DNA of 60,755 bases. Origin: a bacterium. GTDB taxonomy: Bacteria; Chloroflexota; Dormibacteria; Aeolococcales; Aeolococcaceae. The stretch lies in assembly GCA_014874355.1 (NCBI GenBank), contig JACWAJ010000065.1, forward strand, positions 1 to 60,755, given 5' to 3'. Shown piece by piece: positions 37,991-48,127 of this stretch. The notes under the pieces are model-generated. The model had not been told where the DNA came from, did not search any database, and worked only from the letters and a program-made list of their open reading frames with translations. The translations under genes and the position numbers were made by a program. Position 1 is the stretch's first letter; each line of letters opens with the position of its first letter.

Positions 37991-38092
37991 GTCGGGAGCC
38001 TGGTGCTACGGTGTGCAGGCGCGAGCGGCCCGACAGGGGCTGCGGCAGCAGGGTCTCGTCAGTAAGGTGCAGAGGCGAGGCCCTGTTTTTTT
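37991..38092 (+). ncRNA. Candidate structured RNA ending in a terminator
   Basis: GTCGGG/CCCGAC closing stem (37991-38034) enclosing GCCTG/CAGGC, then the terminator hairpin. Confidence 0.4.
38049..38092 (+). terminator. Rho-independent terminator
   Basis: CAGGGTCTCG...CGAGGCCCTG followed by T7. Confidence 0.8.
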
Positions 38093-38259
38093 GGGTTACG
38101 CTGCGGCTCAGCCCCCATATCTGGTGGTCTGGCCATGCCTACAGTTGACCACCCCCTTGATGTTGTGGCATTCTACAACGTCATACCCATGATATTGGGT
38201 GTCCCTGTCAGACTTGCCCTTTCTTGAGGGTCTGTCTCCGTCTATACTCGGAGATCGAT

Positions 38260-39501
38260 GTGACCCGTCCCCGCCGCGTCTTTGCTCTCGATTTAGGAAC
38301 GACCAAGGTTTGTTGTGCCGTCGCCGAAGCTGACGGCACGGGTCTGCGCGTTCTGGGAGTTGGTGCGGCGCCTTCGCGCGGGGTTCGCAAGGGGGCGATC
38401 ATCGATATCGATCGTGCTACCGAAGCGGTCGCCGAGGCCGTGGAAGCGGCCGAAAGGATGTCGGGAATCGCCATCGACTCCGTGGTGGTAGGGCTGGCCG
38501 GCGGTCACATAACGTCACAGAACAGCCGCGGCGTCGTCGCCGTCACCGCCGGCCATCGCGAGGTGCGCGGCCAGGATGTGAATCGTGCCATCGATGCCGC
38601 CAGGGCCGTCAGTGTGCCGTCGGACCGCAAGATCCTTCACGTCCTCCCTCAGCAGTTCACCATCGACGGCCAGGAGGGGGTTCGTGATGCTGTCGGCATG
38701 ACCGGCAGCCGGTTGGAGGTCGACGCCCACATCATCACCGGCGCCAACACCGCCATTGCCAACATCGTCAAGGTCGTCCACGAGGCAGGGCTCGATGTGG
38801 ACGATCTCGTGCTCCAGGTTCTTGCCTCGGCGGAGGCGGTGGTCTCGGAGGACGAGTTGGAGCGGGGTGTGGTTGTGGCCGATGTTGGCGGTGGCACAAC
38901 CGATGTGGCCGTATTTAGAGGTGGTGCCATTCTGCATACCGCAGTGGTGCCTGTCGGCGGCAGCAACGTGACGGCCGACCTTGCGGTTGGGCTGCGCTGT
39001 GACCTCGACACGGCCGAAGCCATCAAACGCCAGTTCGGCCATTGCCTGCAGTTGACGCTTCCCTCCGATGCTCAGGTGACGCTGAAGCCGATGGGCTATG
39101 AAGAGCCGATCGACGTGCCTCAGCGTTATCTCGCCGAGGTTATCGGCCCGCGTGGGCGGGAGATGGCCGGGCTTATCAGCGCCGAGATCGACAAGGCCGG
39201 TCCCGCCGGCCTATTTCCCGGTGGCATAGTGCTTACCGGCGGGGGTGCGCTGCTTCGCGGTTTTGCCGAGGTGATCCAGCAGGTTACCGACCTGCCCACC
39301 CGCGTAGCCGCACCTGAGAGTGTCTCGGGGATGAACGACGAGATTAGCGGTCCGCATCATGCGACCGTGGTGGGTCTGCTCCATTGGGGGGCTCGTATCA
39401 ACCTGAAGGGCCGTGGCATTCGCAATGGCAGCCACGGAGAAAACAGCAATGGCCACAACAATAGTGGCCGCTTAGGGCGGTGGTTGCGTGAACTTTTCTG
39501 A
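38260..39501 (+). CDS. ftsA: Cell division protein FtsA (GTG start)
   Basis: [45 protein letters not shown]. Confidence 0.95.
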   Translation: MTRPRRVFALDLGTTKVCCAVAEADGTGLRVLGVGAAPSRGVRKGAIIDIDRATEAVAEAVEAAERMSGIAIDSVVVGLAGGHITSQNSRGVVAVTAGHREVRGQDVNRAIDAARAVSVPSDRKILHVLPQQFTIDGQEGVRDAVGMTGSRLEVDAHIITGANTAIANIVKVVHEAGLDVDDLVLQVLASAEAVVSEDELERGVVVADVGGGTTDVAVFRGGAILHTAVVPVGGSNVTADLAVGLRCDLDTAEAIKRQFGHCLQLTLPSDAQVTLKPMGYEEPIDVPQRYLAEVIGPRGREMAGLISAEIDKAGPAGLFPGGIVLTGGGALLRGFAEVIQQVTDLPTRVAAPESVSGMNDEISGPHHATVVGLLHWGARINLKGRGIRNGSHGENSNGHNNSGRLGRWLRELF

Positions 39502-40738
39502 TCAGAATAGGATGGCGGATTCCGGCGCCAAGTCCGGAACGTCGAGCACAACGGCGGGTGTCCGCCGGTTTATGAGCAGCGATCCAGCACGGGGCGGCAC
39601 TTCCCGTTCCAACATCAACCAGGAGAATATGATGACCGGACTCGATAGGACGTTGGAAGGCAACGCGCGGATCAAAGTCGTCGGCGTCGGTGGTGGCGGC
39701 AGCAATGCCGTAAACCGGATGATCGCGAGCCGCCTCAAGGGCGTCGAGTTCGTCGCCGTCAACACTGACCATCAGGCGTTGCAGGGGTCGGGTGCCCACA
39801 AGAAGATCCGTATCGGCACGAAGCTGACGCGTGGCCTTGGGGCCGGCGGCGACCCGACCAAGGGTTCCGCGGCGGTCGAGGAGTCGCGTGAGGAACTCTC
39901 CAAGCTGCTTGCCGACTGCGACATGGTCTTTGTCACCGCTGGCATGGGTGGCGGTACGGGCACCGGTGCGGCACCGCTGATCGCCGAGATTGCTCGCGAC
40001 CAGGGCGCGCTCACCATCGGTGTGGTAACCAAACCGTTCCGCTTCGAGGGTTTGCGCCGGCAGAAGAACGCAGAGGAGGGGATTGCCAATCTCCAGACTC
40101 GCGTTGACACGCTTATCACGATTCCCAACGAGCGCCTCATGCAGGTCGTCGAGAAGAAGACGCCCATGATCGAGGCGTTCAAGATTGCCGACGACGTTTT
40201 GCGTCAGGGCGTTCAGGGCATCAGCGATCTCATCGTCCAGCCCGGCCTCATCAACCTCGACTTTGCCGACGTCAAGACGATCATGTCGGGACAGGGCGCG
40301 GCCCTCATGGGTATCGGCTTTGGCGATGGCGACACCCGGGCTGCGGATGCCGCCCGCGACGCGGTTGCCAGTCCGCTGTTGGAAACCACCATCGCCGGCG
40401 CCAAGGGGATTCTCCTCAACATCACGGGTGGCCCTGATCTGACCCTCTACGAAGTCAACGAGGCGGCGCAACTGGTTAGCGAGTCGGCAGATCCCGACTC
40501 CCACATCATCTTCGGTACCGTCATCGACGATTCCATGAAGGGTGAGGTCAAGATCACCGTCATCGCCACGGGGTTCACCGGCAACATCGATGTACTGGGT
40601 ACGCTCGCATACGAGCCGGCGGCCCGGCCGGTAAGCGAGCGCAATATCTTTGTGGGCACAGGCAATAAGTCGACGGGCTCGCAAAGCTACAACGCCGACG
40701 ACCTCGACATCCCCGCGTTTCTGCGCGATCGTCGATAG
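39488..40738 (+). CDS. ftsZ: Cell division protein FtsZ (start ambiguous, could be as late as 39635)
   Basis: [33 protein letters not shown]-terminal tail [13 protein letters not shown]. Confidence 0.97.
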   Translation: MNFSDQNRMADSGAKSGTSSTTAGVRRFMSSDPARGGTSRSNINQENMMTGLDRTLEGNARIKVVGVGGGGSNAVNRMIASRLKGVEFVAVNTDHQALQGSGAHKKIRIGTKLTRGLGAGGDPTKGSAAVEESREELSKLLADCDMVFVTAGMGGGTGTGAAPLIAEIARDQGALTIGVVTKPFRFEGLRRQKNAEEGIANLQTRVDTLITIPNERLMQVVEKKTPMIEAFKIADDVLRQGVQGISDLIVQPGLINLDFADVKTIMSGQGAALMGIGFGDGDTRAADAARDAVASPLLETTIAGAKGILLNITGGPDLTLYEVNEAAQLVSESADPDSHIIFGTVIDDSMKGEVKITVIATGFTGNIDVLGTLAYEPAARPVSERNIFVGTGNKSTGSQSYNADDLDIPAFLRDRR

Positions 40739-40760
40739 CCGCCCCGGGTCTGTAAAAGTG

Positions 40761-40793
40761 GTGCCTGAGAGCGGCTAGTCCGCTCTCAGGCAC
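40761..40793 (+). terminator. 14-bp perfect hairpin between ftsZ and nrdR (terminator or attenuator; weak U tract)
   Basis: GTGCCTGAGAGCGG-CTAGT-CCGCTCTCAGGCAC. Confidence 0.6.
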
Positions 40794-40809
40794 TCTTGCC
40801 CAATACGCC

Positions 40810-41361
40810 ATGAAATGTCCGTTCTGCGCTCATCACGACTCGAAGGTCGTGGACTCTCGCGACTCCGAGACTCGTGAAACGATACGGCGGCGGCGTGAGT
40901 GCCTAAATTGCCATAAGCGTTTCACCACTTACGAACGTGTGGAAGCGGTGGCCCTGTACGTCGTGAAGAAAGATGGGCGCCGTGAGGAATTCAACCACAG
41001 CAAACTGCTTTCCGGCCTGGTGCTGGCCTCGAAAAAGCGCGACATCGCACCGTCACGGCTCGAGGCGCTGGTCGAGGTCATCGAGAACGATCTGCGCTCG
41101 CGCAATGTCACCGAGGTTCCCGCTCGCGAAATTGGGCAGATTGCGATGGGCCTGCTGCGTGAGATCGACGAGATTGCCTATGTTCGCTTTGCTTCGGTAT
41201 ACCGTTCGTTCAAGGACGTTGAACAAATGCGCGCCAGCCTCGAGGAGATGCTCAACCGTCCCCCGGGAACGCGAGCCGAACCGGCGAGGCGCAAGCGCCG
41301 TCAGGGCAGGGTGGATCCGCGCGAGTTGGCCTTGGACCTGGCAGACCCCGACGGCAAGTGA
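40810..41361 (+). CDS. nrdR: Transcriptional repressor NrdR
   Basis: MKCPFCAHHDSKVVDSRDSETRETIRRRRECLNCHKRFTTYERVE. Confidence 0.97.
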   Translation: MKCPFCAHHDSKVVDSRDSETRETIRRRRECLNCHKRFTTYERVEAVALYVVKKDGRREEFNHSKLLSGLVLASKKRDIAPSRLEALVEVIENDLRSRNVTEVPAREIGQIAMGLLREIDEIAYVRFASVYRSFKDVEQMRASLEEMLNRPPGTRAEPARRKRRQGRVDPRELALDLADPDGK

Positions 41362-41873
41362 GCGTGACGACCGAGGTTGCCGCCTCAGTCGAGCGTGTCC
41401 GTAACCGAATCGCCGCCGCCTGCGCGCGCGGACCGCGACCCAGCATCCGTGCGAATCGTTGCGGTCACCAAGGGATTTGGGGTCGATGCCGTCGAGGCGG
41501 TACTTGCAGCCGGCACCGAGGATCTCGACGCGAGCTTGCATCTGACCCGATTGAGGTTCTTATCCAGGTTGACTACACCGGTGCGCCTGGTCGAAGCGGG
41601 GTGGGTGAGCTTGCGGCCTTCCCGCTGGCGCATGCCGTCGCTGCGATGGACGGCGTCCAACTCATGAGGCTGATGACGATAGCACCGAAAGGTGACCTTG
41701 CCGTGGCTCGTAGCTGTTTTCGCAGCCTTCGTCAGCTACGCAACGCCATCGAACATCGCATCGAGCGCTCGCTTCCTGAACTCAGCATGGGCATGAGTGA
41801 CGATTTCGAGGTTGCAGTGGAGGAGGGTGCGACAATGGTGCGGCTGGGGAGGGTGTTGTTCGGCGAGCGGTGA
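41358..41873 (+). pseudogene. yggS: Degenerate YggS/PROSC PLP-homeostasis protein
   Basis: Homology split over two frames (VTTEVAASVERVRNRIAAACAR / DRDPASVRIVAVTKGFGVDAVEAVLAAGTEDL / DPIEVLIQVDYTGAPGRSGV...LMTIAP...LSMGMSDDFEVAVEEGATMVRLGRVLFGER); middle GENY...HFIGxLQ.NK segment missing. Confidence 0.8.
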
Positions 41874-41961
41874 GGGGACTTGGGCCTATCCGCAGAGGTG
41901 TGGGCTGTGATCGCAGCATTGCGTCCTGATGGCTGGGACGACCGCTATCCTGTCAGATCCC

Positions 41962-44865
41962 ATGTCACGCTTTTCTCCCGTCTCCAGCCGCGCCAAGTTC
42001 GCTGACGGCGAACTCCAGATCCTCGAGTTCTGGCGTGCCAACGAGGTCTTCCGGCGGGGGATGGAGCAGCGCTCGGATGCCGAGCCATTTGTCTTCTACG
42101 AGGGTCCGCCTACGGCCAACGGCGTTCCGGGCATCCATCATGTTCTGGCTCGCTCGTTCAAGGATCTCTTTCTTCGCTACAAGCAGATGTGTGGGTTCTA
42201 CGTGGAGCGCAAGGCGGGTTGGGATACCCACGGACTTCCCGTCGAGTTGGAGGTCGAGAAGCGCCTCAAGATCTCCGGCAAGCGCCAGATCGAGGATCTG
42301 GGTGTGGCCAAGTTCAACGAGCTTTGCAAGGCATCGGTCGGCAAGTACGTCGACGAGTGGGAGCGGGTCACTGAGCGGATGGGCTTTTGGCTCGACATGG
42401 AGCACCCGTACCGCACCTACGACGGCACGTACATCGAATCGGTGTGGTGGTCCCTCAAGCAACTCTGGGACAAGGGACTTCTGTACCGGGAGTATCGGGT
42501 CACGCCCTACTGCCCACGGTGTCAGACCACCCTGTCGTCACACGAGTTGTCGCTGGGCTACCGCGACGACACCAAAGACCCTTCCATCTACGTTAAGTTC
42601 CTGGTCGACGACGATCCCGACGGTCGGACCTATCTGCTGGCGTGGACCACCACACCGTGGACTTTGCCTGGGAACGTTGCCCTGGCGGTGCATCCAGACG
42701 AGACTTACGTAGAGGTCGAACAGGCTGGCGAACGCCTGATCTTGGCCAAAGCCCGGCTTTCAGTTCTCGAAGGCGACTACGTGGTGAGCCGGGAGTTTCC
42801 CGGTTCCACGTTGGTCGGTCGTTCCTATAAGCCGCTCTTCGCCGACATGCCCCCAGAGGGCCGGGCTTTTGTCGTCCTATCCGCGCCCGAGCTCGTGAAC
42901 ATGGAAGATGGCACCGGCATTGTTCACACCGCCGCCGCCTATGGCGAGGCCGACTTGGAACTCTGCCGGCGGGAAGGCGTGGCGGTGCGCCATGTGGTCG
43001 GCCTCGACGGACACTTTCTCGACGCGCAAACGCGTTACCACGGCATCTTCGTCAAGGACGCCGACCCGCAGATCATCTTGGATTTGGCCGAGGCGGGCAA
43101 CCTCTACAAGTCCGGCACCATCACGCACACCTATCCCTTCTGCTGGCGTTGCGATACGCCGCTGCTGTATTACGCGCTCGACTCGTGGTTCATCCGTACC
43201 AGCGCGGTCAAAGACCGGCTCATTCACCACAACCGTGGCGTCAACTGGCAGCCGGCGCATATTCGCGACGGTCGCATGGGCGATTGGCTGGATAACCTCG
43301 TCGACTGGAATCTGTCGCGAAGCCGCTACTGGGGGACGCCGGTGCCGATCTGGACTTGCGAAAGCTGCGGCGACAGCGTGTGCATCGGCAGTGCGGCCGA
43401 GGTCGGTTTAACCGTGCATGACGACCTCCACAAGCCCAATATCGATGCGATAACGCTCAAATGCGACAAGTGTCGGGGTGCTATGCGTCGGGTGCCAGAT
43501 GTCATCGATTGCTGGTACGACAGTGGCGCCATGCCCTTTGCTCAGTTGCACTATCCGTTCGAGAATGAGGCGGCATTCGAACGCAACACTCCCGCAGATT
43601 TCATCTGCGAGGCGATGGACCAGACACGCGGCTGGTTCTTTTCGCTGCTCGCCATCAATACGCTGCTCTTTGACAAGCCGGCCTACAAGAACGTGGTATG
43701 TCTCGGTCTTGTTCTAGACAAGCATGGCAAGAAGATGTCAAAGCGGACGGGCAACATCGTCATTCCCGATGAGGTGTTCAACGAATTCGGTGCCGACGCC
43801 ACGCGCTGGCACTTCTACAGCTCCGTATCCGCCGGGGGGGAGTACCGTGCGGGACGCGAGTTGGTTCAGGATGTCGTGCGCCGGTTCATGCTCACGCTCT
43901 GGAACACATACTCTTTCTTCGTCACCTACGCGGAGTTGGACGGTTTTGATCCCGCTGCGCCGGCCCCCGCCATTGCCGCCCGACCTGCGCTGGACCGCTG
44001 GTGTATGGCACGTCTGGCCGCGACGGTTGTGGCGGTGCGAGATGCGCTGGAGCGCTATGACGCCACCGACGCCACTCGGGCGATCGAAGGGTTCGTCGAA
44101 GACCTGTCCAAATGGTATGTGCGGCGTGGTCGCCGCCGGTTCTGGAAGGCCACCGGCCTAGATGACAGTGACAAGCAGGCGGCCTATGCCACTCTCTTTG
44201 ACGCGTTGCTGACCCTGTCGAAGTTGCTGGCGCCGTTCATGCCGTTCCTGGCTGAGCGGATGTACCGCAACCTGGTGGGCTTCGAAGGGGGCGAGCTTCC
44301 GCTGCCGGGCGCCGCCGATTCCGTCCACCTTTGCGACTTCCCCTCGGCGGAAGAGGCTTCCCTCGACGCCGAGATCATTGCCGAGATGGCGCGGTTGCGC
44401 CGTCTGGTCGAAGACGGGCTCGCGGGTCGCGAGACCGCCAAGATCAATGTGCGCCAGCCGTTGGCCTCAGCCACGATTGCCGGTGCCCATTTCGATCCCG
44501 AGCTTGAAGAAATCTTCTGTGACGAACTCAACGTCAAGACCGTTGGCTATACAGCGCGGGTGGGCCAGTTCGAGAGCGTAAGTCTCGATACGTTCATCAC
44601 CGATGAACTACGTCTGGAAGGCGTGGTTCGCGAGTTGAGCCGCAAGGTCAACGACCTGCGCAAGCGTGCCGAGTTGGCACTCGATGACCGCATAGTCCTG
44701 CAGATCGATGCCGACGGCGACATCCGCCGTGCGGTCGACTTTCACGGTGACCACCTCAAATGTGAGATCCTCGCCACCGCCATCCTATGGGGGCGTGGCG
44801 ATACGGTTGCCGAGTGGGAGGGAGAGTTGTGCGGTGTACGGTGCTGGCTGGGGGTGGCTCGCTGA
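41962..44865 (+). CDS. ileS: Isoleucyl-tRNA synthetase (IleS2-like)
   Basis: YEGPPTANGVPGIHHVLARSFKDLF, KAGWDTHGLPVELEVEK, GKKMSKRTGNI. Confidence 0.97.
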   Translation: MSRFSPVSSRAKFADGELQILEFWRANEVFRRGMEQRSDAEPFVFYEGPPTANGVPGIHHVLARSFKDLFLRYKQMCGFYVERKAGWDTHGLPVELEVEKRLKISGKRQIEDLGVAKFNELCKASVGKYVDEWERVTERMGFWLDMEHPYRTYDGTYIESVWWSLKQLWDKGLLYREYRVTPYCPRCQTTLSSHELSLGYRDDTKDPSIYVKFLVDDDPDGRTYLLAWTTTPWTLPGNVALAVHPDETYVEVEQAGERLILAKARLSVLEGDYVVSREFPGSTLVGRSYKPLFADMPPEGRAFVVLSAPELVNMEDGTGIVHTAAAYGEADLELCRREGVAVRHVVGLDGHFLDAQTRYHGIFVKDADPQIILDLAEAGNLYKSGTITHTYPFCWRCDTPLLYYALDSWFIRTSAVKDRLIHHNRGVNWQPAHIRDGRMGDWLDNLVDWNLSRSRYWGTPVPIWTCESCGDSVCIGSAAEVGLTVHDDLHKPNIDAITLKCDKCRGAMRRVPDVIDCWYDSGAMPFAQLHYPFENEAAFERNTPADFICEAMDQTRGWFFSLLAINTLLFDKPAYKNVVCLGLVLDKHGKKMSKRTGNIVIPDEVFNEFGADATRWHFYSSVSAGGEYRAGRELVQDVVRRFMLTLWNTYSFFVTYAELDGFDPAAPAPAIAARPALDRWCMARLAATVVAVRDALERYDATDATRAIEGFVEDLSKWYVRRGRRRFWKATGLDDSDKQAAYATLFDALLTLSKLLAPFMPFLAERMYRNLVGFEGGELPLPGAADSVHLCDFPSAEEASLDAEIIAEMARLRRLVEDGLAGRETAKINVRQPLASATIAGAHFDPELEEIFCDELNVKTVGYTARVGQFESVSLDTFITDELRLEGVVRELSRKVNDLRKRAELALDDRIVLQIDADGDIRRAVDFHGDHLKCEILATAILWGRGDTVAEWEGELCGVRCWLGVAR

Positions 44866-45353
44866 GCGCGCCTGTGGCGGTGTCCGGCACGTTTAGGCTC
44901 CGATCGTTTGCGGTCATGATCCTGAGTGCTGTCGTGGTTGTCGTCGCCGACCATTTGACCAAGTGGTGGGTGGCGACCAGCCTGCCGCTTGATGGAGAGT
45001 GGCCGATGGGGGCGCCGTTTGTCATCCGTCACGTCGAGAACCGTGGTGCCGCTTTCAGTCTGCTGCCCCAAGCGCAGTGGCTCTTTCTCGCCGTTGCCGC
45101 CGTGGTTTGCGTCTACATTCTGTTTGCGGGGCACCGGTTTGGCAGCAGCCTCTATCGTCAAACGGTGCTGGGTGTCATTCTCGGAGGAGCGGCATCCAAT
45201 GCCATCGATCGTCTCAGTCAGGAGTATGTGGTGGATTTCATCGACATGCGGCATTGGCCGGTATTCAATATCGCCGACATTGCCATCTGCTGCGGCATCG
45301 CACTGGCGGTTTTCACCTTTCGTCCTGCTGGCGATGCCAGAAATCAAGGATGA
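44829..45353 (+). CDS. lspA: Prolipoprotein signal peptidase
   Basis: VADHLTKWWVA, HVENRGAAFSLL, GGAASNAIDRL, VVDFIDM, FNIADIAI; start near GGGAGGGAGAGTTGTG proposed. Confidence 0.93.
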   Translation: MRCTVLAGGGSLSAPVAVSGTFRLRSFAVMILSAVVVVVADHLTKWWVATSLPLDGEWPMGAPFVIRHVENRGAAFSLLPQAQWLFLAVAAVVCVYILFAGHRFGSSLYRQTVLGVILGGAASNAIDRLSQEYVVDFIDMRHWPVFNIADIAICCGIALAVFTFRPAGDARNQG

Positions 45354-46276
45354 GCCAAGTGAACCTGGTGACCACTCCATCGCGTCTTGACCTCTGGCTC
45401 GCTTCGAGCCGGAGCATTACCCGGCATGCCGCCCAAGTTCTCATCGAGTCGGGAAGGGTGAGTGTCAATGGCCGGTCCGGTCGGGCAGGACACCGTATGC
45501 GGGATGCCGACGTTGTCGAAGTGGACGGGGCTCCAGACGCGCTTGAGGCCACCCCGGACCCTGGTGGTGTCGGGCCACTCGTCCACCTCAGCGTTGTTTT
45601 CGAGGACGACTGGCTCGCCGTCATCGACAAGCCGGCTGGACTGGTGGTCCATCCTGCCCCAGGCCATGCCGACGGTACGCTGGCGGATGGTCTGCGCCAG
45701 CGCGGGACGACGTGGTCGCTGCTCGGCGGTGCCGAACGGCCCGGAATCGTCCACCGTCTCGACCGCGACACCTCGGGGCTACTTGTCGTCGCCAAAACCG
45801 AGGCGGCGCATCGAGCGCTTGCGGCCCAGCTCGCCGACCGCTCGTTGGGACGCCGCTACTGGGCCATGGTCCATGGCCGGGTTGCAGAGGACACAGCTAG
45901 GATTGAAGCCCCGATTGGGCGCGATCCGCGCGAGCGCAAGCGGATGGCGGTTGTCGACAACGGTCGCGATGCCGTCACCGAATTTGTGGTTCTCGAACGC
46001 TTCGCCGCTCATACCACGCTGGACGTGGGGCTGTGGACCGGACGTACCCACCAGATCCGCGTTCATCTGGCGCATATCGGCAAGCCGGTGGTTGGCGATC
46101 CCCTCTATGGCCGTCGAGGCGATCGCCTGATCGAGCCGGCGGCGCCTCGACTGGCACTTCACGCCAACCGATTGCGTTTTTTGCACCCCGTTGACGGCAA
46201 ACCCCGACAGTTCGAATCCTCGCTGCCACAAGAGCTGGTGGATCTGCTGCGTCGCGTTCGGGAGGCGAAGCTGTGA
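45350..46276 (+). CDS. rluD: RluD-like 23S rRNA pseudouridine synthase
   Basis: DKPAGLVVHPAPGH, GIVHRLDRDTSGLLVVAKT, GRTHQIRVHLAHIG. Confidence 0.94.
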   Translation: MSQVNLVTTPSRLDLWLASSRSITRHAAQVLIESGRVSVNGRSGRAGHRMRDADVVEVDGAPDALEATPDPGGVGPLVHLSVVFEDDWLAVIDKPAGLVVHPAPGHADGTLADGLRQRGTTWSLLGGAERPGIVHRLDRDTSGLLVVAKTEAAHRALAAQLADRSLGRRYWAMVHGRVAEDTARIEAPIGRDPRERKRMAVVDNGRDAVTEFVVLERFAAHTTLDVGLWTGRTHQIRVHLAHIGKPVVGDPLYGRRGDRLIEPAAPRLALHANRLRFLHPVDGKPRQFESSLPQELVDLLRRVREAKL

Positions 46277-46863
46277 GTGCGGCATCCGGGCGGCTCATCG
46301 TCCTCTCCGGTCCCAGCGGCGTTGGCAAAGACACCGTCCTGCGCGAACTCTTCCGGCTCGACCCCACGTTGCGATACTCGGTGTCATATACGACTCGAGC
46401 GCCACGGCCGGGTGAGGTCGATGGCGAGTCGTACTCTTTCGTCGACGAGCCCACCTTCCGTGCCATGGTGGCGCGAGATGAGTTCCTGGAATGGGCGGAG
46501 GTTCACGGTCATCTCTATGGCACGTCGAAACGGCGCCTCGAGGCGGGACTGGCGCGTTCCGAGGAGATCGTTCTCAAGTTAGACGTTCAAGGTGCGGCCA
46601 GGGTGCGGCGCCGTGTCGCTCGCGAAGCGATCTTCATCTTCCTACTGCCGCCGAGTAATGCCGAGTTGCGCCGCCGGCTTACGGAACGGGCGACGGAGGA
46701 TGCGGCTGCGAGGCAGCTTCGTGTCGACAATGCGGTGGCCGAGCTGGCCGAGGCGGAGAAGTACGATCATTGCATCGTGAACGAGTCGGTTGAGAAGACC
46801 AGCCGGTGCATCCTCGATATCATCAAGGCGAGCCGGTTCGATTTCGTGACGGAGAGGTCTTAG
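46273..46863 (+). CDS. gmk: Guanylate kinase
   Basis: LIVLSGPSGVGKDTVLREL, SYTTRAPRPGEVDGESYSFV. Confidence 0.96.
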   Translation: MSAASGRLIVLSGPSGVGKDTVLRELFRLDPTLRYSVSYTTRAPRPGEVDGESYSFVDEPTFRAMVARDEFLEWAEVHGHLYGTSKRRLEAGLARSEEIVLKLDVQGAARVRRRVAREAIFIFLLPPSNAELRRRLTERATEDAAARQLRVDNAVAELAEAEKYDHCIVNESVEKTSRCILDIIKASRFDFVTERS

Positions 46864-46871
46864 GGCCCTTA

Positions 46872-47441
46872 ATGTCTGACGCCTTGAACGGTCGACACGT
46901 TCTTGTGGGTGTGGGCGGTTCGATCGCCGCCTTCAAGAGTTGCCTCGTTGTGACCGAGTTGCGCAATCGTGGTGCGGAGGTGCGCGTTGCCATGACCGGC
47001 GGCGCCCAGCGCTTCGTCACGCCACTTACATTGCAGAGTCTCAGCGGCCATCCGGTGGTGGCCTCGTTGTGGGCCGGCGAACCCGTCGGTGCATCCCCTG
47101 AGCACGGCATGATCCACCTGTCGCTGGCAGAGTGGACTGAGATACAGGTTGTGGTGGCGGCGCCGGCCAACCTCATTGCGAGGCTTGCCTTGGGGTTTGC
47201 CGATGACGCCGTAACCGCCACGGCGCTGGCGTGCTCGGCGCCGCTGATAGTCGCTCCGGCGATGGAGACGGCGATGTGGCGGCATCCAGCGGTCGAGGCG
47301 AACGTCGCAATGCTGCAGAGTCGGGGCACTCGTTTCGTGGGCCCGATTGGCGGACGCCTGGCGTCCGGCATTGAGGGCGAGGGCCGCATGGCAGAGGCTG
47401 AGGCGATCGTCGCCACCATCGAGTCGACCCTTGCCAGCTGA
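46872..47441 (+). CDS. coaC: Phosphopantothenoylcysteine decarboxylase (CoaC half)
   Basis: VLVGVGGSIAAFKS, MIHLSLAEW, AAPANLIARLALGFADD, APAMETAMWRHP. Confidence 0.92.
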   Translation: MSDALNGRHVLVGVGGSIAAFKSCLVVTELRNRGAEVRVAMTGGAQRFVTPLTLQSLSGHPVVASLWAGEPVGASPEHGMIHLSLAEWTEIQVVVAAPANLIARLALGFADDAVTATALACSAPLIVAPAMETAMWRHPAVEANVAMLQSRGTRFVGPIGGRLASGIEGEGRMAEAEAIVATIESTLAS

Positions 47442-48126
47442 TCTGCGCGGTCGGCGAGTTGTCGTCACCGCAGGGGGCACTCGCGAGCCCATCGATCCAG
47501 TGCGCTATATCACCAATCGCAGCAGTGGCAAGATGGGCAATGCCCTGGCTCGAGCTGCACGTGATGCGGGCGCCGCCGTGTTCCTGGTCACGGCGGCCCG
47601 AGTGCCAATCCATATTCGCGATATCCGTACCGTCAAAGTGGACACCGCCGCTGAAATGCACGCCCGCGTACGCGAGTGCCTGGCACCGGGTGCCGTGCTC
47701 ATCATGGCGGCAGCCGTGGCCGACTACCGCGCGGTCGAGGTCTCATCCGGCAAGCTGAAGAAGTCGGAGAGTGGTGTGACTTTGGAACTCGAACCCACGG
47801 TCGATATTCTCGCCACTCTGGCGAGCGATTTGTTGCGTGACGAACTCTTTGTCGTCGGCTTTGCGGCCGAGACCGAAGATCACGTTGCCAACGGTTATGC
47901 CAAACTCGTCGCCAAGCGGATGGACATCTGCGTTGTCAACGATGTCTCGTCACCGGGCATTGGAATTGGAGCCGATGACAACGCCGTGACCATCGTCGAT
48001 CGCGACGGGATTGTTGCAGAGGTGCCTCGAGCCCCTAAGTTCGAGGTTGCCCAGCGAATCTTGGAATACGTTGCCGCACGGCTACCCCGGGTGCATGCGG
48101 GAGCGACAGAAGGGAACGAACTCTAA
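47431..48126 (+). CDS. coaB: Phosphopantothenate--cysteine ligase (CoaB half; proposed TTG start)
   Basis: VVVTAGGTREPIDPVRYITNRSSGKMG, MAAAVADYRA, KLKKSE. Confidence 0.92.
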   Translation: MPADLRGRRVVVTAGGTREPIDPVRYITNRSSGKMGNALARAARDAGAAVFLVTAARVPIHIRDIRTVKVDTAAEMHARVRECLAPGAVLIMAAAVADYRAVEVSSGKLKKSESGVTLELEPTVDILATLASDLLRDELFVVGFAAETEDHVANGYAKLVAKRMDICVVNDVSSPGIGIGADDNAVTIVDRDGIVAEVPRAPKFEVAQRILEYVAARLPRVHAGATEGNEL

Positions 48127-48127
48127 C

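Noticed and set aside
39398-40684. 428-aa minus-strand ORF antisense to ftsZ
   Set aside because: Shadow of the ftsZ codon bias; no recognisable domain or RBS.
41874-41961. Possible T-box leader before ileS
   Set aside because: The intergenic space is under 90 nt and no T-box sequence (AGGGTGGNACCGCG) is present.
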